Source: Anseranas semipalmata
Taxonomy: Eukaryota > Chordata > Aves > Anseriformes > Anseranatidae
Assembly (NCBI GenBank): GCA_013399115.1
Contig: VXAA01005193.1
Span: forward strand, 1,581,372 to 1,645,371
DNA length: 64,000 nt
Direction of reading: 5' to 3'
Both the position numbers and the translations under genes were made by a program. A model generated the notes under the pieces. It did not search any database. It worked only from the letters and a program-made list of their open reading frames with translations, and was not told the DNA's origin. Position 1 is the stretch's first letter. Every line of letters starts with the position of its first letter. Below, piece by piece: positions 24,863 to 37,242 of this stretch.

Positions 24863-24991
24863 GTCTGGTTTCAGAACCGACGAGCGAAATGGCGCAAGCG
24901 GGAGCGGTTCGGCCAGATGCAGCAGGTCCGCACCCACTTCTCCACCGCCTACGAGCTGCCCCTGCTCACCCGTGCTGAGAACTACGCCCAG
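24863..24991 (+). CDS. ALX4: ALX4 exon 3: homeodomain residues 47-60 and following linker
   Basis: This exon is 129 bases, exactly 43 codons, and is in phase 0 at both ends. It starts [14 protein letters not shown], which completes the recognition helix with Gln at homeodomain position 50 and Asn at 51; these residues set TAAT-type binding specificity. It continues [20 protein letters not shown] and ends at NYAQ, matching known vertebrate ALX4 through the whole exon. The acceptor CAG/GTCTGG follows a long C-rich tract, and the donor CAG/GTGAGT is near-consensus. The reading frame stays open on both sides into intron sequence, so the exon limits were set from the splice sites and protein homology, not from the open frame. 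Confidence 0.97.
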
Positions 24992-25490
24992 GTGAGTGCG
25001 TCCCCCCCGGGGCCGTCTGTCCATCTGTTCACTGCTCTGCTCCCCGTCCCCTCCAAGTCGTGCTTCGCCCCTCGGGTCCATCCCCTGCCCTCAGGCAGGG
25101 CTGCAAGAGCATGGGGCTGTACCAGCCAAGCAGTGAAGGCCCAGGAGTTAATTAGCTGGGTGTCCTGCCCTGGTCCTTCAAGCCCTGATGGTGTGCAGCC
25201 ACCTCAAAAGCAGGCACCAAGCCCAGCCCTGCCTGGCTTTGGACCCGTTGTGCACAGGTTTCTCTGTTCAGCACATCCTAAAAGGTCCAAAAGGCTATTT
25301 AATGCCTTAAAAACAGCAATTCCCAGAAAGGCTTTCTTTTGCCATGCCCACATTTCCACCCCTTCCTTCTCCGCCGCTCACCTCCTGCCCAGGGAAGCCG
25401 AGCCCTGCTGTCTCCTCCTGCAGTGTCAGGGTGTGTGTGTGATGGACACTGTCCCTCCCCAGGCCCTGATGCTCCTTTCCCCCCCCGCAG
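24992..25490 (+). other. ALX4: ALX4 intron 3 (499 bases)
   Basis: A short intron from GTGAGT to a C-rich tract ending GCAG. Its length leaves a remainder of one base when divided by three, and it has no stop in the exon 3 frame. Retention would therefore read through and shift exon 4 out of frame. Confidence 0.93.
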
Positions 25491-25814
25491 ATCCAGAACC
25501 CCTCCTGGATTGGCAACAACGGCGCCGCCTCCCCCGTGCCCGCCTGCGTCGTCCCCTGCGAGCCGGTGCCCTCCTGCATGTCCCCCCACGCCCACCCCCA
25601 CGCGGCCGGCGGCGTCTCCGACTTTCTCGGCGTCTCCGGCGCTGGCGGCCACGTGGGCCAGACTCACGTGGGCGGCCTCTTCGGCACGGCCGGCATCGGC
25701 CCCGGCCTCAACGGCTACGAGCTGAACAGCGAGCCGGACCGCAAGACCTCCAGCATCGCTGCCCTGCGGATGAAGGCGAAGGAGCACAGCGCCGCGATCT
25801 CCTGGGCGACATGA
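25491..25814 (+). CDS. ALX4: ALX4 exon 4: C-terminal region with OAR motif, stop codon
   Basis: This last coding exon has 107 codons and ends in TGA at 25812-25814. It starts [20 protein letters not shown], a characteristic ALX4 segment, passes through a His/Gly/Ala-rich stretch ([11 protein letters not shown]), and ends with the OAR (aristaless) motif [14 protein letters not shown] at 25746-25787 followed by SAAISWAT. In aristaless-family proteins the OAR motif modulates transactivation and DNA binding. The C terminus is complete and matches vertebrate ALX4. Together, exons 2-4 give about 254 residues of a protein that is 411 residues in human; the missing N-terminal part belongs to exon 1. 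No frameshift or premature stop is seen. Confidence 0.97.
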   Translation: MQNPSWIGNNGAASPVPACVVPCEPVPSCMSPHAHPHAAGGVSDFLGVSGAGGHVGQTHVGGLFGTAGIGPGLNGYELNSEPDRKTSSIAALRMKAKEHSAAISWAT

Positions 25815-28349
25815 CAGGGCTGCCGCCCAGCGCCCTCGGGACACCGCGAGAGCCAGCGGGGACAGCCGGACAGACCCACCCGCCAGGACTCCAGCCTGCC
25901 CTTGCCTCCTCGGGGATGTGAACGCAGCACTTTTGGCTACCCTAGGTGTATAAAGGACGCGTGCTAACATAAGTGGCGTGTTCCCAGCACGGACACGGGC
26001 GGCTCCCGGCTTCCCGGAGCCAGGCCAGGGAAAGGCGGGCTGTGGGGCAGCACCGCTCCCGGTGCCACCCGGCCTGGGGCATCCCCTGCCACCACCATCT
26101 CCCCAGGAACCTGGGCGCCTTTTCTCCCCGCTCCTTTTTCTGACACCAGATCTGCCTTTCCGGAGAGCAAGAGCCCACTGGCATCTCCAGCGGCTTCCCT
26201 GTCCCACCCCACACGCACACGCACCCCTTCCCTCCTGACCTGCCAGCAGCGCGGCTCAGATCTCCTCAGCCCTGGGCAGGGGACAGGATGGGGACTGGCA
26301 CCAGCAAAGAGACTGCTCCCATCCTCCTCACGGGAGCCACGACTTCCCACATCTGAAGAGGGCTGGAAGGACGGCCGAGGCTAGAAAGGAGGCAACGCCA
26401 TCCTGCCTCCTCCCGCCCTGCTTCCTCCCCGTCCTGCGGTCGGAGAAGAGGCAACGAGCCGCAGAGGCGTGTGGAGGGGTGCCTCCTCCCTGCGAGCATG
26501 GTGCCACCGCACCGCCGGTCCTCGCCAGCTCTCTGGCCACCAGCCGGGGATGCGCCCGGCTGGTGACAGTGGCCCGGCACCGCCAGCTGGCCTGCAGGAG
26601 GTGACACCCCCACGAGCATCTGGGGGTTGCTCTGTTACGGTCACGGCCATTGTGGTGCATGGTGGGGCAGCAAAAGTTTTCCCCGGGCTTTTATTGGGTC
26701 AGGAATCACCATCCTCTGTTTAGAGACAGCAACAACAGTCCCAGAGACCCCACCGAGGTACAGCTCAGCAGCAGCACACAGCCAGGGTTGTGTGAGGGCA
26801 TCAAATTCCTCGCCCGCCTGGTCCCGGGGCCAGCCATGTGCCCTCCCCATCGCCCCAGGGCCCCCGAGCTGCCATCCCTCCCGCCATCCCGCCCTCGGTT
26901 TTCTCCCCGAGCGCTCCTACCAGCGCAACTCAAACCGTTAAGCAAGGTCTCCTTTGCAAGGCCCTTTCCCAAGCTGTCCGGTGGTCTCGCAGTGCCAGGA
27001 ATAATTTCAGAACTTCCTTTTGCCTCGCTGAACGCTGCCTGGGCACCAGCACCCACGCCGCATGGCTGCGTGCTCTGAGCTTGATTAGCCAGGGAACCAC
27101 AGGATTTTGCTCCCAGAGAAACGCGTGCCGCCTCGCCCTCCCTCCCCGTGCCCAGCGCAGGGGCATCCTGTCGCTCTGGGTCCAGGGACGTTCAGTGGGC
27201 CTGGAAAGGGCTCCGAATAGGCTACAACCAAATGTCAGGATTCAGGTTAACTGCATACCGTATAAAAGAATTTCCGCAGTGCCTAGACATTGCTGTACGC
27301 TACATAAATGATACATCAATGCTAGATCCAATGTAACATATATTTATTGGAAAACGAAAAGACCAGTAGTACTGTTTCTTTCCTCTCTTTAAAAATGCTA
27401 AGAGATGCCTGGCTTGGTACTCATCAGAAACCAGCATGCAGTTAAGCAGACTGTGCACGTGACCTGGGCTTTACCCATCAGAAGCAAACAAGACATATGT
27501 CCCAGCCTAAACATTCAGCTAAGTAATTGGGCTAAAACATGTTTCAGGTGCTAAAAATGACGCTGAACACTGAATCACACAGGATTGCTGCCCAAATCTC
27601 TTTCTGCATGCATTGGCAACAGTGTTGCAGTTTAAATTGCATTGAATACCAACCTTCTCCTTACTTCCATGGACACCCCAGACTTCCTTGCATTAGAAAA
27701 GAGCCCCTTTCCTGTGTTGCGGAGGAAAAGGTGTTTTCCACCACAGTGCTCAGCGCCCGGAGGAGAAGCGGAGCCGAGGAGTGGGTGTGCGGGCACGGAT
27801 GCTGCAGGACCCGCGGGCACTGCTGGCTGCCCCGCTGGAGCGCCGCGGCCATCCCGGGGCTTAGCTGTGCTCTCTGCTGAAGCTGAAGGGCGTTTCTTCC
27901 TCCTTGACTTCCGCAGGGCCGGGATCTCACCCGTGATGCTTAACAGCTCACGGGACGGAGCGCTGCACCCCCTGCCTCCTCGGAGAGGACGGCCTCCTGG
28001 CAGCATGACCAGTGCTAACAGTCCCTGCTTTCTCTTACCTTAAAATCCACGTGCGAAGCGCGCGTCGGCCTCCATCTATCCTGAACACCGCCACGCGTGC
28101 CCAGCCCTGAGCCTGCCGGGGTGCACCACGAGCGGGGAGTGTTGTTCCCGAGCCCCCCACCCCGCTGCCCGGTTTGCCAGCATGGCCCCTCTGCGCCCAC
28201 GGGTCAGCCTGGAGAGCTCCACCAGCAGAAGCCTTGGGAAGCAGCTATTTGGGCAGTTTTTAAGCTGCGTGCATCTGTATTTACATGCATTTTTTAATTA
28301 ATTTAATTTTTTTAAAAAAAACTAGCTGTTAAATTAACAAGAAAAGCTG

Positions 28350-28394
28350 TATAAATATATATATATATATACTTATATATATATATGTATGTAT
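28350..28394. repeat. (AT)n / (TATA)n dinucleotide tract
   Basis: Two AT runs are separated by a short ACTT interruption and followed by TATGTATGTAT. The tract lies in the inferred ALX4 3' UTR. Confidence 0.9.
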
Positions 28395-28523
28395 CTTAAC
28401 CTAGCCAGCCTGCGGCTACTGCATTTCTTAAGGGTCACAGGGTCAGTGCTGTTCTTGCAATCTCAAGCTACCACGATGATGCCTTTTTTAATTATTATTA
28501 TTATTTGAATACCTTCCAACTCT

Positions 28524-28558
28524 ATTTATGACTTTCTCCTCTATTTATTTCTTATTTA
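28524..28558 (+). promoter_or_regulatory. ALX4: Cluster of AUUUA pentamers in the ALX4 3' UTR
   Basis: ATTTA occurs at 28524, 28543 and 28554, the last two within CTATTTATTTCTTATTTAG. AUUUA clusters are the core of class I AU-rich elements that speed mRNA decay. The motifs are directly visible; their function here is inference. Confidence 0.45.
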
Positions 28559-29687
28559 GTATCTTACTCCTGTCCATACACAGAGTTGCGATTCCCTGGC
28601 TTGGATTTAAATGCCTTCGAAGCTGCAAGCTTCACCCCCAGCCACCACCAAAATGTCCCACGAGCCCCGGCCACCCTGCGGTGGCATCCTCTGTGGGTGC
28701 AGCTCCTGCAGCCTGGGCCACTCTCTCCAGCCTTACAGAGGTAGCAAACCATTTGTCCCGAGCAGCCCTGGCCCCACGGCAGGCTCCCTGCGAGGGGGCT
28801 GTCCCACGTTGCCCAGCGTTAGGACCACAAAGGGATGGCCCCAGAGGCTGGAGGCAAGCAGAGAGAGCAGCTTGGGTTCCTGACGTGGGCTTACAAGCAG
28901 CCAGGTGCCATTTAGTGCTCTGGTAGCTGCTGCAAACCAGTGGTGAATTTACCATAGCTCGCCCTACCCCCGCATACCTGTCCCCCCCAAGCCCCTTTGC
29001 TTCTCCGCACGTTTCCTGCTGCCCATGCCCAGGCGGGCTGCGCGCGCTCTACCCACGCACCCACCGCAGGGTGGCTGGGTGCTTTCCCCCTCGTGCCCCA
29101 GCTCCGAGGGCTGCTGCCACCATGAGTCCATGAGCAGACAGGCAAGGCGGGGGCCAGGCCAGCCCTCCGGGTGCATCCCAGTGCTGCTCCCCACATCTGT
29201 ACTGGTGCACATCTGCCCCAAGTTGCGGGCATTGCGGCAAGGCCACCCGTAGGGACAGCCCATCACGTGCAAGACGGCAGAGCTGCTGCATGCGGGGAGC
29301 GGGGATGCGAGGGGCTCCTCCGGCGGGGGGGTGTTTTGGGGAAGGGGAGGCCAGTTCCCCTGCTTCACGGAGCGCACCCAGGCTCGGCAGCGCATTGTAA
29401 AACACTCTCCAAACAAACAAAGCCAAAAAGGTAGTTTCCTGGAAAAGGGTTTGAAAAATAATCAGGCAGATGCAGAGAGCTGTGTTTATTTTGCTGCTCT
29501 GACTGACACAACAAAAAGCAAACAGACCGAATTAGAAATTAAACCCAAATGGGAGCGGGGGCTGAATCAGGCTGAAAGTCGTCCCCAGCCCTTTTCAGCT
29601 TTTGGAAGGGTCCTGGGAGGAGGCAGGGTGCAGCCTTGCACCCTGCAAGCTCTTTGCTGGTAACGCGATGCCCCGCTCCCCCCACAT

Positions 29688-29706
29688 AGCTAGGTAGGTA
29701 GGTAGA
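29688..29706. repeat. (TAGG)n short microsatellite
   Basis: Four to five units of TAGG/TAGA lie in the inferred 3' UTR. Confidence 0.7.
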
Positions 29707-29922
29707 GCTAGGACTTTTATACTACTGATTTTGAAGGACAGTTTTCAATGTGTAATAATATATCGGTTTAGGTGTGCAGTGTTTGAAAGAGAGACTGGGA
29801 GAAAGAAAGAAAACAAACCTCAATCAATATTATTGTTTTTGTTGTAAAATATTGTAACCTTGTATAAACACAAACATTTTTTTTCTTTAGCTTAAAGGCC
29901 TGGGGTAGAACATATTAAAAAA

Positions 29923-29928
29923 AATAAA
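29923..29928 (+). terminator. ALX4: Candidate ALX4 polyadenylation signal (AATAAA), proximal
   Basis: This is the first AATAAA on the + strand after the ALX4 stop. It follows a T-rich segment with TTGTAAA and TTGTATAAAC motifs. A second AATAAA overlaps closely at 29956-29961. The surrounding A-richness makes either a possible false match. Confidence 0.5.
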
Positions 29929-30285
29929 AAGTTTGAAAAAGTTCAGGAAAAAAAGAATAAAAAAATCATTAAAAATGTTGCCATGTGAGGTTTGTGCCAT
30001 GCGATGTTAATGCCTATGCAGCCATGTATTACCAGTTAATTACAGTGGAATATTAAAAAAAGAAGAAACAGTCTTGCAGCTTGGTCCTTTTCATGTTGTT
30101 TCAAAGTAAGTTATTGCACTTGCAGCAGCTTTTTTTGGGGGGTGAGGGAGGGCTGGAATTTCTGTGCACCAATTTTTATCTTTTCCATTTTTTTTTTTAA
30201 AGGAGTGAAATTGCTGGGAAGGCCCCCGCTTCCAAGGCCCCCTGGCTAAGGAGATACAAACACTGTTGTTGTTGTTTTGGTTTGC

Positions 30286-30291
30286 AATAAA
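30286..30291 (+). terminator. ALX4: Candidate ALX4 polyadenylation signal (AATAAA), distal
   Basis: AATAAA is followed within 15-40 bases by a pyrimidine- and GT-rich stretch (CTCCTTCTCTTCTC, then TCTGTCTGTTTTGTTCC), the arrangement expected of a functional cleavage site. A TTGTTGTTGTTTTGG run precedes it. This looks the better of the candidate ends for the longest ALX4 transcript. Confidence 0.5.
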
Positions 30292-33200
30292 CTCCTTCTC
30301 TTCTCTGCTCTCAACTGGAATCTGTCTGTTTTGTTCCTGACTCATGACAGATGAAATGTGATCAGAGGGGCCTCCAAAATCTCACGTTAATTGAAGTTGG
30401 CAAAAAATACTAACAGTGCCCTTTTGAACTGCTGACACAGTGCAGAATGGATTAGCCGGGGGTAGATTAACAACAGGTGGCAGCTCACGGGCCCGCTGCC
30501 TCTGCCCATACAAAGAGATGGCCAGCAGCCCGCAGCCAGGCGCGGGAGCATCCCGCGAGCCAGCGGCGAGCCCCCCAGCATCCCCGCCAGCCAGCGCAGG
30601 GGCACCCCACACCAAGGAGAGAGCTCGTCTCAGCACATCTCTTCCCTTCTCACGTCTCTTACCTCAACCTAAGGTGGGGAAAACGCTCCACAGCGCTGAC
30701 CCACCAGCACTGGCACCAGCAGCTTGGGTAGGAGCCCAGGGCCCCGTGCCCAGTTGCTGGTTGCACCAGAAAGCACTCTTTGTGCTCAGGCAGAGCTGAG
30801 GAGGTGCCCAGCAAATGTCAGCAACCCACTGAGACCAGCCAAGTCCCCCTGGCTTTTCCATCATTTGCCTGGGAGCATCGGCTCAGTTCAGCTGGAGCAT
30901 GGCTGTTTTCCATCTCACAGAGAAACGGATAATGCAGGTGCTGTTGCAAGCTTATCCATTCCTCTCACTTGCAGAAGAAAAATTCCTTCCCTCCCCAAGC
31001 ACTCAAAGCCAGATTCTCCAGATGTTGGCAAAGCTCTGACTATTGAGAGCCTAAAGCCAGCTTCAGTAACATCCTGGTCATATGGGTTTACATCAGAAAC
31101 CGCTCCTGGCCTGAATATCGCCAAAGAGCTAAAAAGCCTCTCTATAAACTCTAGATACTGGCAGGACCCAGATGAGAAACGTGCCACCTTTTGTTGCAGC
31201 TACACTTTCCCACTGGCATTACAGGAGTTGTTTAAAACACACGGAAACATTTCTCACTGGGAGATGTGGCTACAGCGCCTAGGTTAACGCGTTCCTTCTC
31301 TGCTGGAGAATACGACTTTGAAGCTGGGCGAAGTTCAGGCAGTTTTAATGAAAAACAATTTTTTCTTCCTGTAAACTAAACAGATTTGCCTTTTTTTCTT
31401 CCTCTTTTTAAAAGCAGGTTATTAACCTTTAAGCAGATGGATGTACAATAATCTTCTCATTGGCAAGAAAGGTAACAGCCATGCAAGGTGCATCTACTTA
31501 TGACCAGATGGAGGCCACATGTAAAGGTGTTGCATTTAATCTGAGACAAACAAGTGTTTATTATTTGTGAAAGGATCTTCCACTTTCTCCTGCTTTTCAG
31601 TTCGTAACTTACTCGCAGGGCAAAGACAGATGCTCTGAGTTAGCAATCTGCTCCTTTTGCTGCAGCCTTGCTGAATTCCTGGAGCTCATTTTACAGTCCT
31701 TTCTGCTTCCAACCTTCTCCCGTCCGTCTTTGTATGAAGTGTGGCAAATGGGGTATTGTTCCCCATCAGTCCTCAGCTGTAGGCACCCAGCACTATCTGT
31801 GCCTAGCACACAGCTGAGACCTGGCCCTCTCTTCTGAAGAAAGGTTTCACAAAAGAAGGACCAATAAGTTTTCAGATGGCCAGACCATCAGGCGAGAAAC
31901 AGTGTTTTTCTGGACTATAAGGCTATACGAACTTGCAGAAGGGAAGAACTGTGCACAATGCTTTTGGCCTGAAAACCTCAGGTATCTTTCTAAGGGACTC
32001 CTCTACTGGATGAGCAGTAGAAGTGAGATGTTCACGTTGGGCGGGTGGATATCCATAAGCGGCACTTTACAATCAGTCCCAAGCTTTGCCTTTTGGGTTT
32101 CCAGGTTCCCATAGCTGGGGGCAGGGGTAGGAGAGCTAAGCATCCACCATCCTTAGAAGCACAGGGTGCAACAGCAACCACATCTCATAATCCCACACCA
32201 GGAAAACTCACGTGGATCTGTATATCCTTCATTTGGATACGCTCTTCATTTGTCTGTTGGTCAAATGGTCCAGCTTTTAACTTTTTTCAATCCCCCACTA
32301 CCTGAAATTTAGGTTAAAAACCCAACAGATGACTTCATAATTCTGCTAGTATTTTCTTTTTCTTATGACTCTGCAGAAATAGTCACATGTATTATTTGTC
32401 TTCATATAAACTTCATTCTCCCCCTGCCCACCTTAGTCACTGTCTTCCCCATTCAGACAGTCTAGTATTGAGCACTGATTCAAGCTCACAGACATAATGA
32501 AACCATGACCAAGTTGCCCTGATCTTAGTTTACAGTTATTGCAGAGTTGTCATTCTTGCCTGAACAGGAACACTTCCTACTTATGCAAGTAAACAGGCAT
32601 TTGGAATGAGCAAAGGAAATTTGAAGAAGAATTACTGGATCCTTTTCCAGACAAATGAAGACAGCAAACAGGCAACCTTGCAAGGAATACCTTTGAGCTG
32701 TGCTGCCTGTTTTCAGTCGGAAAACTCCCTGCGTGCTGCTAGCTCCATGCCACTCCACTTAATTGCATCAATTGTCGCTGTTATCCTTTAATGGGAAACA
32801 TAACTCGCTTTCAAAGCAACCACAAGAAGCTGCAGACAGGGCAATCCTGAAGATCAGCAGAGGTGGGACTGCATTACAGCCATTTCCATCAGGCTGAAAT
32901 TACACAGAGTGCACCAGGAATGTCTCTAAATGGCTTCAAGCCAGGATAGGCTGAAGCATGCTGACACTGAAAGTCAAGGCTAACAGTCCTCTACCTTGAT
33001 ATTGAGCTACCCAAAACTCCAAACAAACATTTCAAACAAAATGTGGCCATTCTGCTAAAACACAGGCTTAGGATAGTGGTGTTCAATCCTATTTTCACCC
33101 ACACAACTCCTAAGGCCATGGGTATATCACAGCATCTCTCCCTTTGCTTATCTGCAGTAACAGGTAAGACACTGGTCTTATTCAAGCAGGAGAACTGTGA

Positions 33201-36200
33201 TGCTCTTTGTTGTTCTGCTCAGATACAGCAGTGACAAGCATCACAAAAAGAACTTACACAGTCCTACACACGCTCACACAGCATGAGATATAACCAACAG
33301 ATCCACAACTCAACAGTAAAGCAAAAGTGTTCCAGACGATTTTCCTGCTAAGTAAATGCCATCTCTTTATATATACCGATTTTTGCAAGAGAGCTGAAGT
33401 GACTACCTGCTAATAGGATAACTTTCAGGTGCTACAGAAAGACACAGTCTGTGTTCAGAGGTTTCTGGCCATTTTTGACAGGAACAAATTTTTGGGACCT
33501 AAAAATTTAGAAGTCAATATAGGTGGAACATTTGTCTAGTTTTAACTCTGCTCTTCACAACTGTTCACAAACAGCTTGAAGTTAACAAAGGGAACAGCTC
33601 AGTTTCTAGTAGTCATCTAAGATGACTTTGCAGAATATTTTTTTGCTTTAAGTACATGGAGGACTATCCATGACTGCAAGAACTACTTGTACAGCACAGA
33701 TGGAGCTACATACCAGTTTACAAACAAAAGTGCTTTGCAGCAGTCCTAGCAAAATGTAAACATGCATGTCTTTAAGAAGAAGGATGAAAAAAACATACTT
33801 GCTCTGTCTTATCTCTCACTAAAGCATTTAACATACATTTCTTCATTGGCACTGTCAATTTCAGTTTTTCTTTCCTGCGTTGTGCTGTAGTGTTGCCACG
33901 GCAGTAGCTTCCATGTGAAAGGGCCGGACAGGAGATTTCCACAGTACTCATTAACCATCTTGAGATCTTTCCTGATCCATAGATGCTATAGCTGTGGTAA
34001 GTACGCAGGGTACCAGATACTCATTATGTTTTCATGAGCCTTCCACACATGGAAGACCTAGTTGCTGCAGTAAAGCGTATTTGAACTGCACAAGCAGAAG
34101 CAAGATGGGCAGCAGGGCATTCAAGAGCAGGAGCTGGAGATGGCAGGGGAGAGTAATTTGTAATGTTAGGGCTTGAACTGCCACGCCCTGTAATGAGCCA
34201 GTGGAGCTGTGAGGAAGGGAAGAGTCAACACGCTGTAGGGAGAGTTGGTAATGCTAAAAACGTATCCTTAAGACTTACCATGACCAGCAGGGCACAGACT
34301 GTGGTACATCATACCCCATACAAGTAGCAAGGTGTGTCATTCACAGGCCCTTTTGCAGCATGCTCAGTAGGGAATCTGCTGGAACAAAGAGCTGCTACCA
34401 CACCGAATTCCACCATTATGATGATTCAGCCAAAGCACTTTTCTCAAAAGCACAATTCTTCAACATTTGCTGTCTCTCTTCACAAAAAGAGAAAGGATCT
34501 GTTCCCTATTTCTCCAAGATAAATGCTACTGTCAAATCTCGGCAGAAAAGTAGAGCAACAACTACTCGCTTGAAAAAGGTGACAGGGATGAATTCATGCA
34601 GAGCAAACTTCTACTTCAAAGACAACCATCTCACTCTACTTAGGGGCAAGACAAAATATTGACAGGTCTTGCTAAAGTACACTGTGGATATTCAAGTTTA
34701 ACACAGATTTATGGAGCAAAACAGCCTGTCATTGCAATTCTCCCTTGTAAATCCATCCATTTTTCCTTGTGTATACCAGCGCAGCTCTGAAAGTGAAATG
34801 CAACAAATGCTCCTTGGATTTACCTTTTAATATATCAATATTAAACTCTTTTGATAACATATATACTATGAAAAGGTAACAATGAACTTAATTTAATGAC
34901 TGACAACAAAACCATTCCAAATCAGTCATACAGGTAACATCTTACTTTTACAGGTTTTGCACTAAGAACAACAAAACAATTATAAATGTAGTGGGGAAGC
35001 AGGTCATTTTACACTTTTTTTTCAGTCAATTGTCCAATTTTCTCTATGCCACAAAAAGAGAAAAATTACTATTTAAATGAGACAGCCCTATAAAAGCAAC
35101 TGTGAAATGTTAAAAGCCAAAACATGACTGATACAGGTAACTGGACATTTTGAGGAAGGGGAATCCACTCAGACACCCTGGGATGCAGACGCAAGGACCT
35201 GCTGCCTTTTAGTGACGCGAGACCATAGACCAGTTTAGGAGGGTTGGCTAGGCTGTCCCCACCTAAAAATATTCCACTAACTATTTGAAATCCTCCATGT
35301 CTTTTAAGATGCTGTGCAAAATGTGGAGTCCAAGCTTTACTTAGAAAGAAGCAAGAAATCACAGCAGCTTCACAAATTTGTGTAAGGAAGATGTTACAAC
35401 TCAGTTATATTGCCAAGCTGAGATCAGCCCCAAAAGAAAAGCTAAAATTCAAGTAACCACTACACTGACACAGCCTCCCTTTTAAAGTAAACTTCTTAGA
35501 AGAAATATGCTGAGCTTCTCTTGACACTTAAGCACCGGGACATAAAAACAGAAAGAAAGTTCACGTGAATGAACATACGAGACTGCAAAGGAGAAATAGC
35601 GAGCGACAAACCTTCATCTATCTTAGGATACCCACTGTGCTGAAACAGTTGTTATCACTGCAAAAGCTATCCTGCTAGCTCCCTGACACCCCGTCCCACA
35701 GCAAGTTTGGAGTGAAACAAAGACTACAGCAAAAAGCATTTACTAGTAATTAAACGTTCCCAGAGTTTCGGACGATGCAGTTTACAGGCACATCCCGGGG
35801 GAGTTATGAAGTGAAGCATCCCCTCAGAGCTATTGTTCCAATATGATTTTCATTCACAGCACATCCACTGCGTTGGGCAATAAGATAAGTCTTAGTGGGG
35901 GTGAGACAAATAGGAGCAGATGTTTCCTGTTTCTAGCCTGACTTTCATTTGGTTTCTGTCATTGCTGCCTACCCAGCTTAGGAGAGGGGGTGAACTGTGA
36001 TGCCTAACACTTGTCCTATTGTTTGGGGTTTGGCAAAATCTGAGGAATAAGGTTGCTCAGAGTGGAACAGAAAAACAGCCCATCAAGTAGAATATCCCTG
36101 TAATTGGCAGCGATGGAGGTTTCAAAAGACAGCTAAATCACACCCTTATCTGGTAACAGACGTTTTATCAGTGGAGCTGAAAAAGAGGTTCTTTTCTCAG

Positions 36201-36553
36201 CCCAACGTGGCATCGTCTTTAATATCAAAGGACAAGAGGTAATGGACCAAGCAATTTTATTTCTCATTTTGCTGCATTTAATTTTCTAATTCGGGTTAAT
36301 TTTAGTATTGAGAAACAATTCCAATGCTTGTAAGAAATGCAGAGCTTCTCCAAAAGCCTTCCTAAGCTGTATGTTTCAGTGGCAACCTGTAGCAATGAGT
36401 TCCTTAGTTAAATTACAAGTTAAGACCCAGCAGTTTTTCCAACAACAGTAATTTACAGGAGTTTGCAAGTGTGTGTTAATAGTGTCTTCCATGTACACAT
36501 ATCTCAGAACAAAGCTTTAACTGGGAATTTCTGTAAATTGAAGTTGTTGTGCC

Positions 36554-36570
36554 TTTTTTTTTTTTTTTTT
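36554..36570. repeat. Poly(T) run, 17 bases
   Basis: A T homopolymer in the intergenic region with no retroposon body recognised beside it. Confidence 0.85.
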
Positions 36571-36986
36571 AAACAAATCAGTATTACTACACACTGCCTG
36601 CTAAAGAGAGAGGATTCAGATGTTAAAATTTTACTTCATAGCTGCTGTTCCAATGTATGGCTGTAATGTGAAATTGTTACCTGGCTGCTCTGCTTTGATA
36701 ATGAAAAGCAAACACAAAGTAAGACTGAAAGATACATCTCTCTCTGTATAATACTAGTTTTGACACAGAATCTCAGTCTCTTGCATGGACAAAGTAGAAA
36801 ACCTGAGATTTATGCAGAAAGTAGGGGTTCAGCAATTGGAGCTATATCCTGCAGTTCTCTCTGTATTAAAGAGACCATTCTCCCAGCTGCTGTGTGTCTC
36901 AGTTCACATCAAAAAATTTAAGTAACACAAAATGTTTTGCCCTTCAAACCATGTGACAAAACACAGACTTTTGCTGTTGATGTTGT

Positions 36987-37007
36987 AAAAAAAAAAAAAA
37001 AAAAAAA
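36987..37007. repeat. Poly(A) run, 21 bases
   Basis: An uninterrupted A tract about 530 bases beyond the EXT2 stop. No retroposon body is recognisable next to it. Confidence 0.85.
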
Positions 37008-37236
37008 GCTAAACATTTGTCCCACTATGCAGAAAAAAATGTTTGGTACTCAATTAAGCCCACAGTTAAGCTCAAAACGTGCAGGCCCACCAACGACCCA
37101 GGAAATAAGCTCCTCCCAAAACAGAGCACCTATACATTGCAGACAGTTGCTTCAAATGGACGGATGCTTACGAATCAGAGGACTGCAGGACATTTGATAG
37201 AAGAGGTCAGTCATGCCACAGAGAGAGAGATTCAGT

Positions 37237-37242
37237 TTTATT
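37237..37242 (-). terminator. EXT2: Candidate EXT2 polyadenylation signal (AATAAA on - strand)
   Basis: The + strand reads TTTATT. On the - strand this is AATAAA, about 290 bases after the EXT2 stop codon, followed by a U/C-rich stretch. It is the first canonical hexamer after the stop. A further one lies at 36256-36261. Confidence 0.5.

Larger units (their letters stand above)
25815..30311 (+). other. ALX4: ALX4 3' UTR (inferred extent)
   Basis: From the stop codon, no AATAAA occurs on the + strand until 29923. A transcript ending there or at the 30286 signal gives a 3' UTR of about 4.1 to 4.5 kb. The first 1.4 kb is GC-rich. An AT-richer island lies at about 27215-27730, and from about 28260 the sequence becomes AT-rich with AU-rich elements and an AT dinucleotide tract. 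The open frames within it are composition artefacts. Its extent is inference and needs transcript data. Confidence 0.6.
30312..37236. other. Intergenic region between the convergent ALX4 and EXT2 3' ends
   Basis: About 6.9 kb with no recognised gene. The longest open frame (30724-31287) resembles no family. Homopolymers lie at 36554-36570 (T) and 36987-37007 (A). The region might include longer 3' UTR ends of either gene; an alternative EXT2 AATAAA on the - strand lies at 36256-36261. Confidence 0.7.

Noticed and set aside
25299..26207. A 302-codon open frame on the - strand over ALX4 exon 4
   Set aside because: It is antisense to a verified exon in very GC-rich DNA, where stop codons are rare. 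Its content is low-complexity Gly/Ala/Arg and resembles no family.
30724..31287. A 187-codon open frame between ALX4 and EXT2
   Set aside because: No domain, signal or splice context is visible, and its composition looks like translated non-coding sequence.
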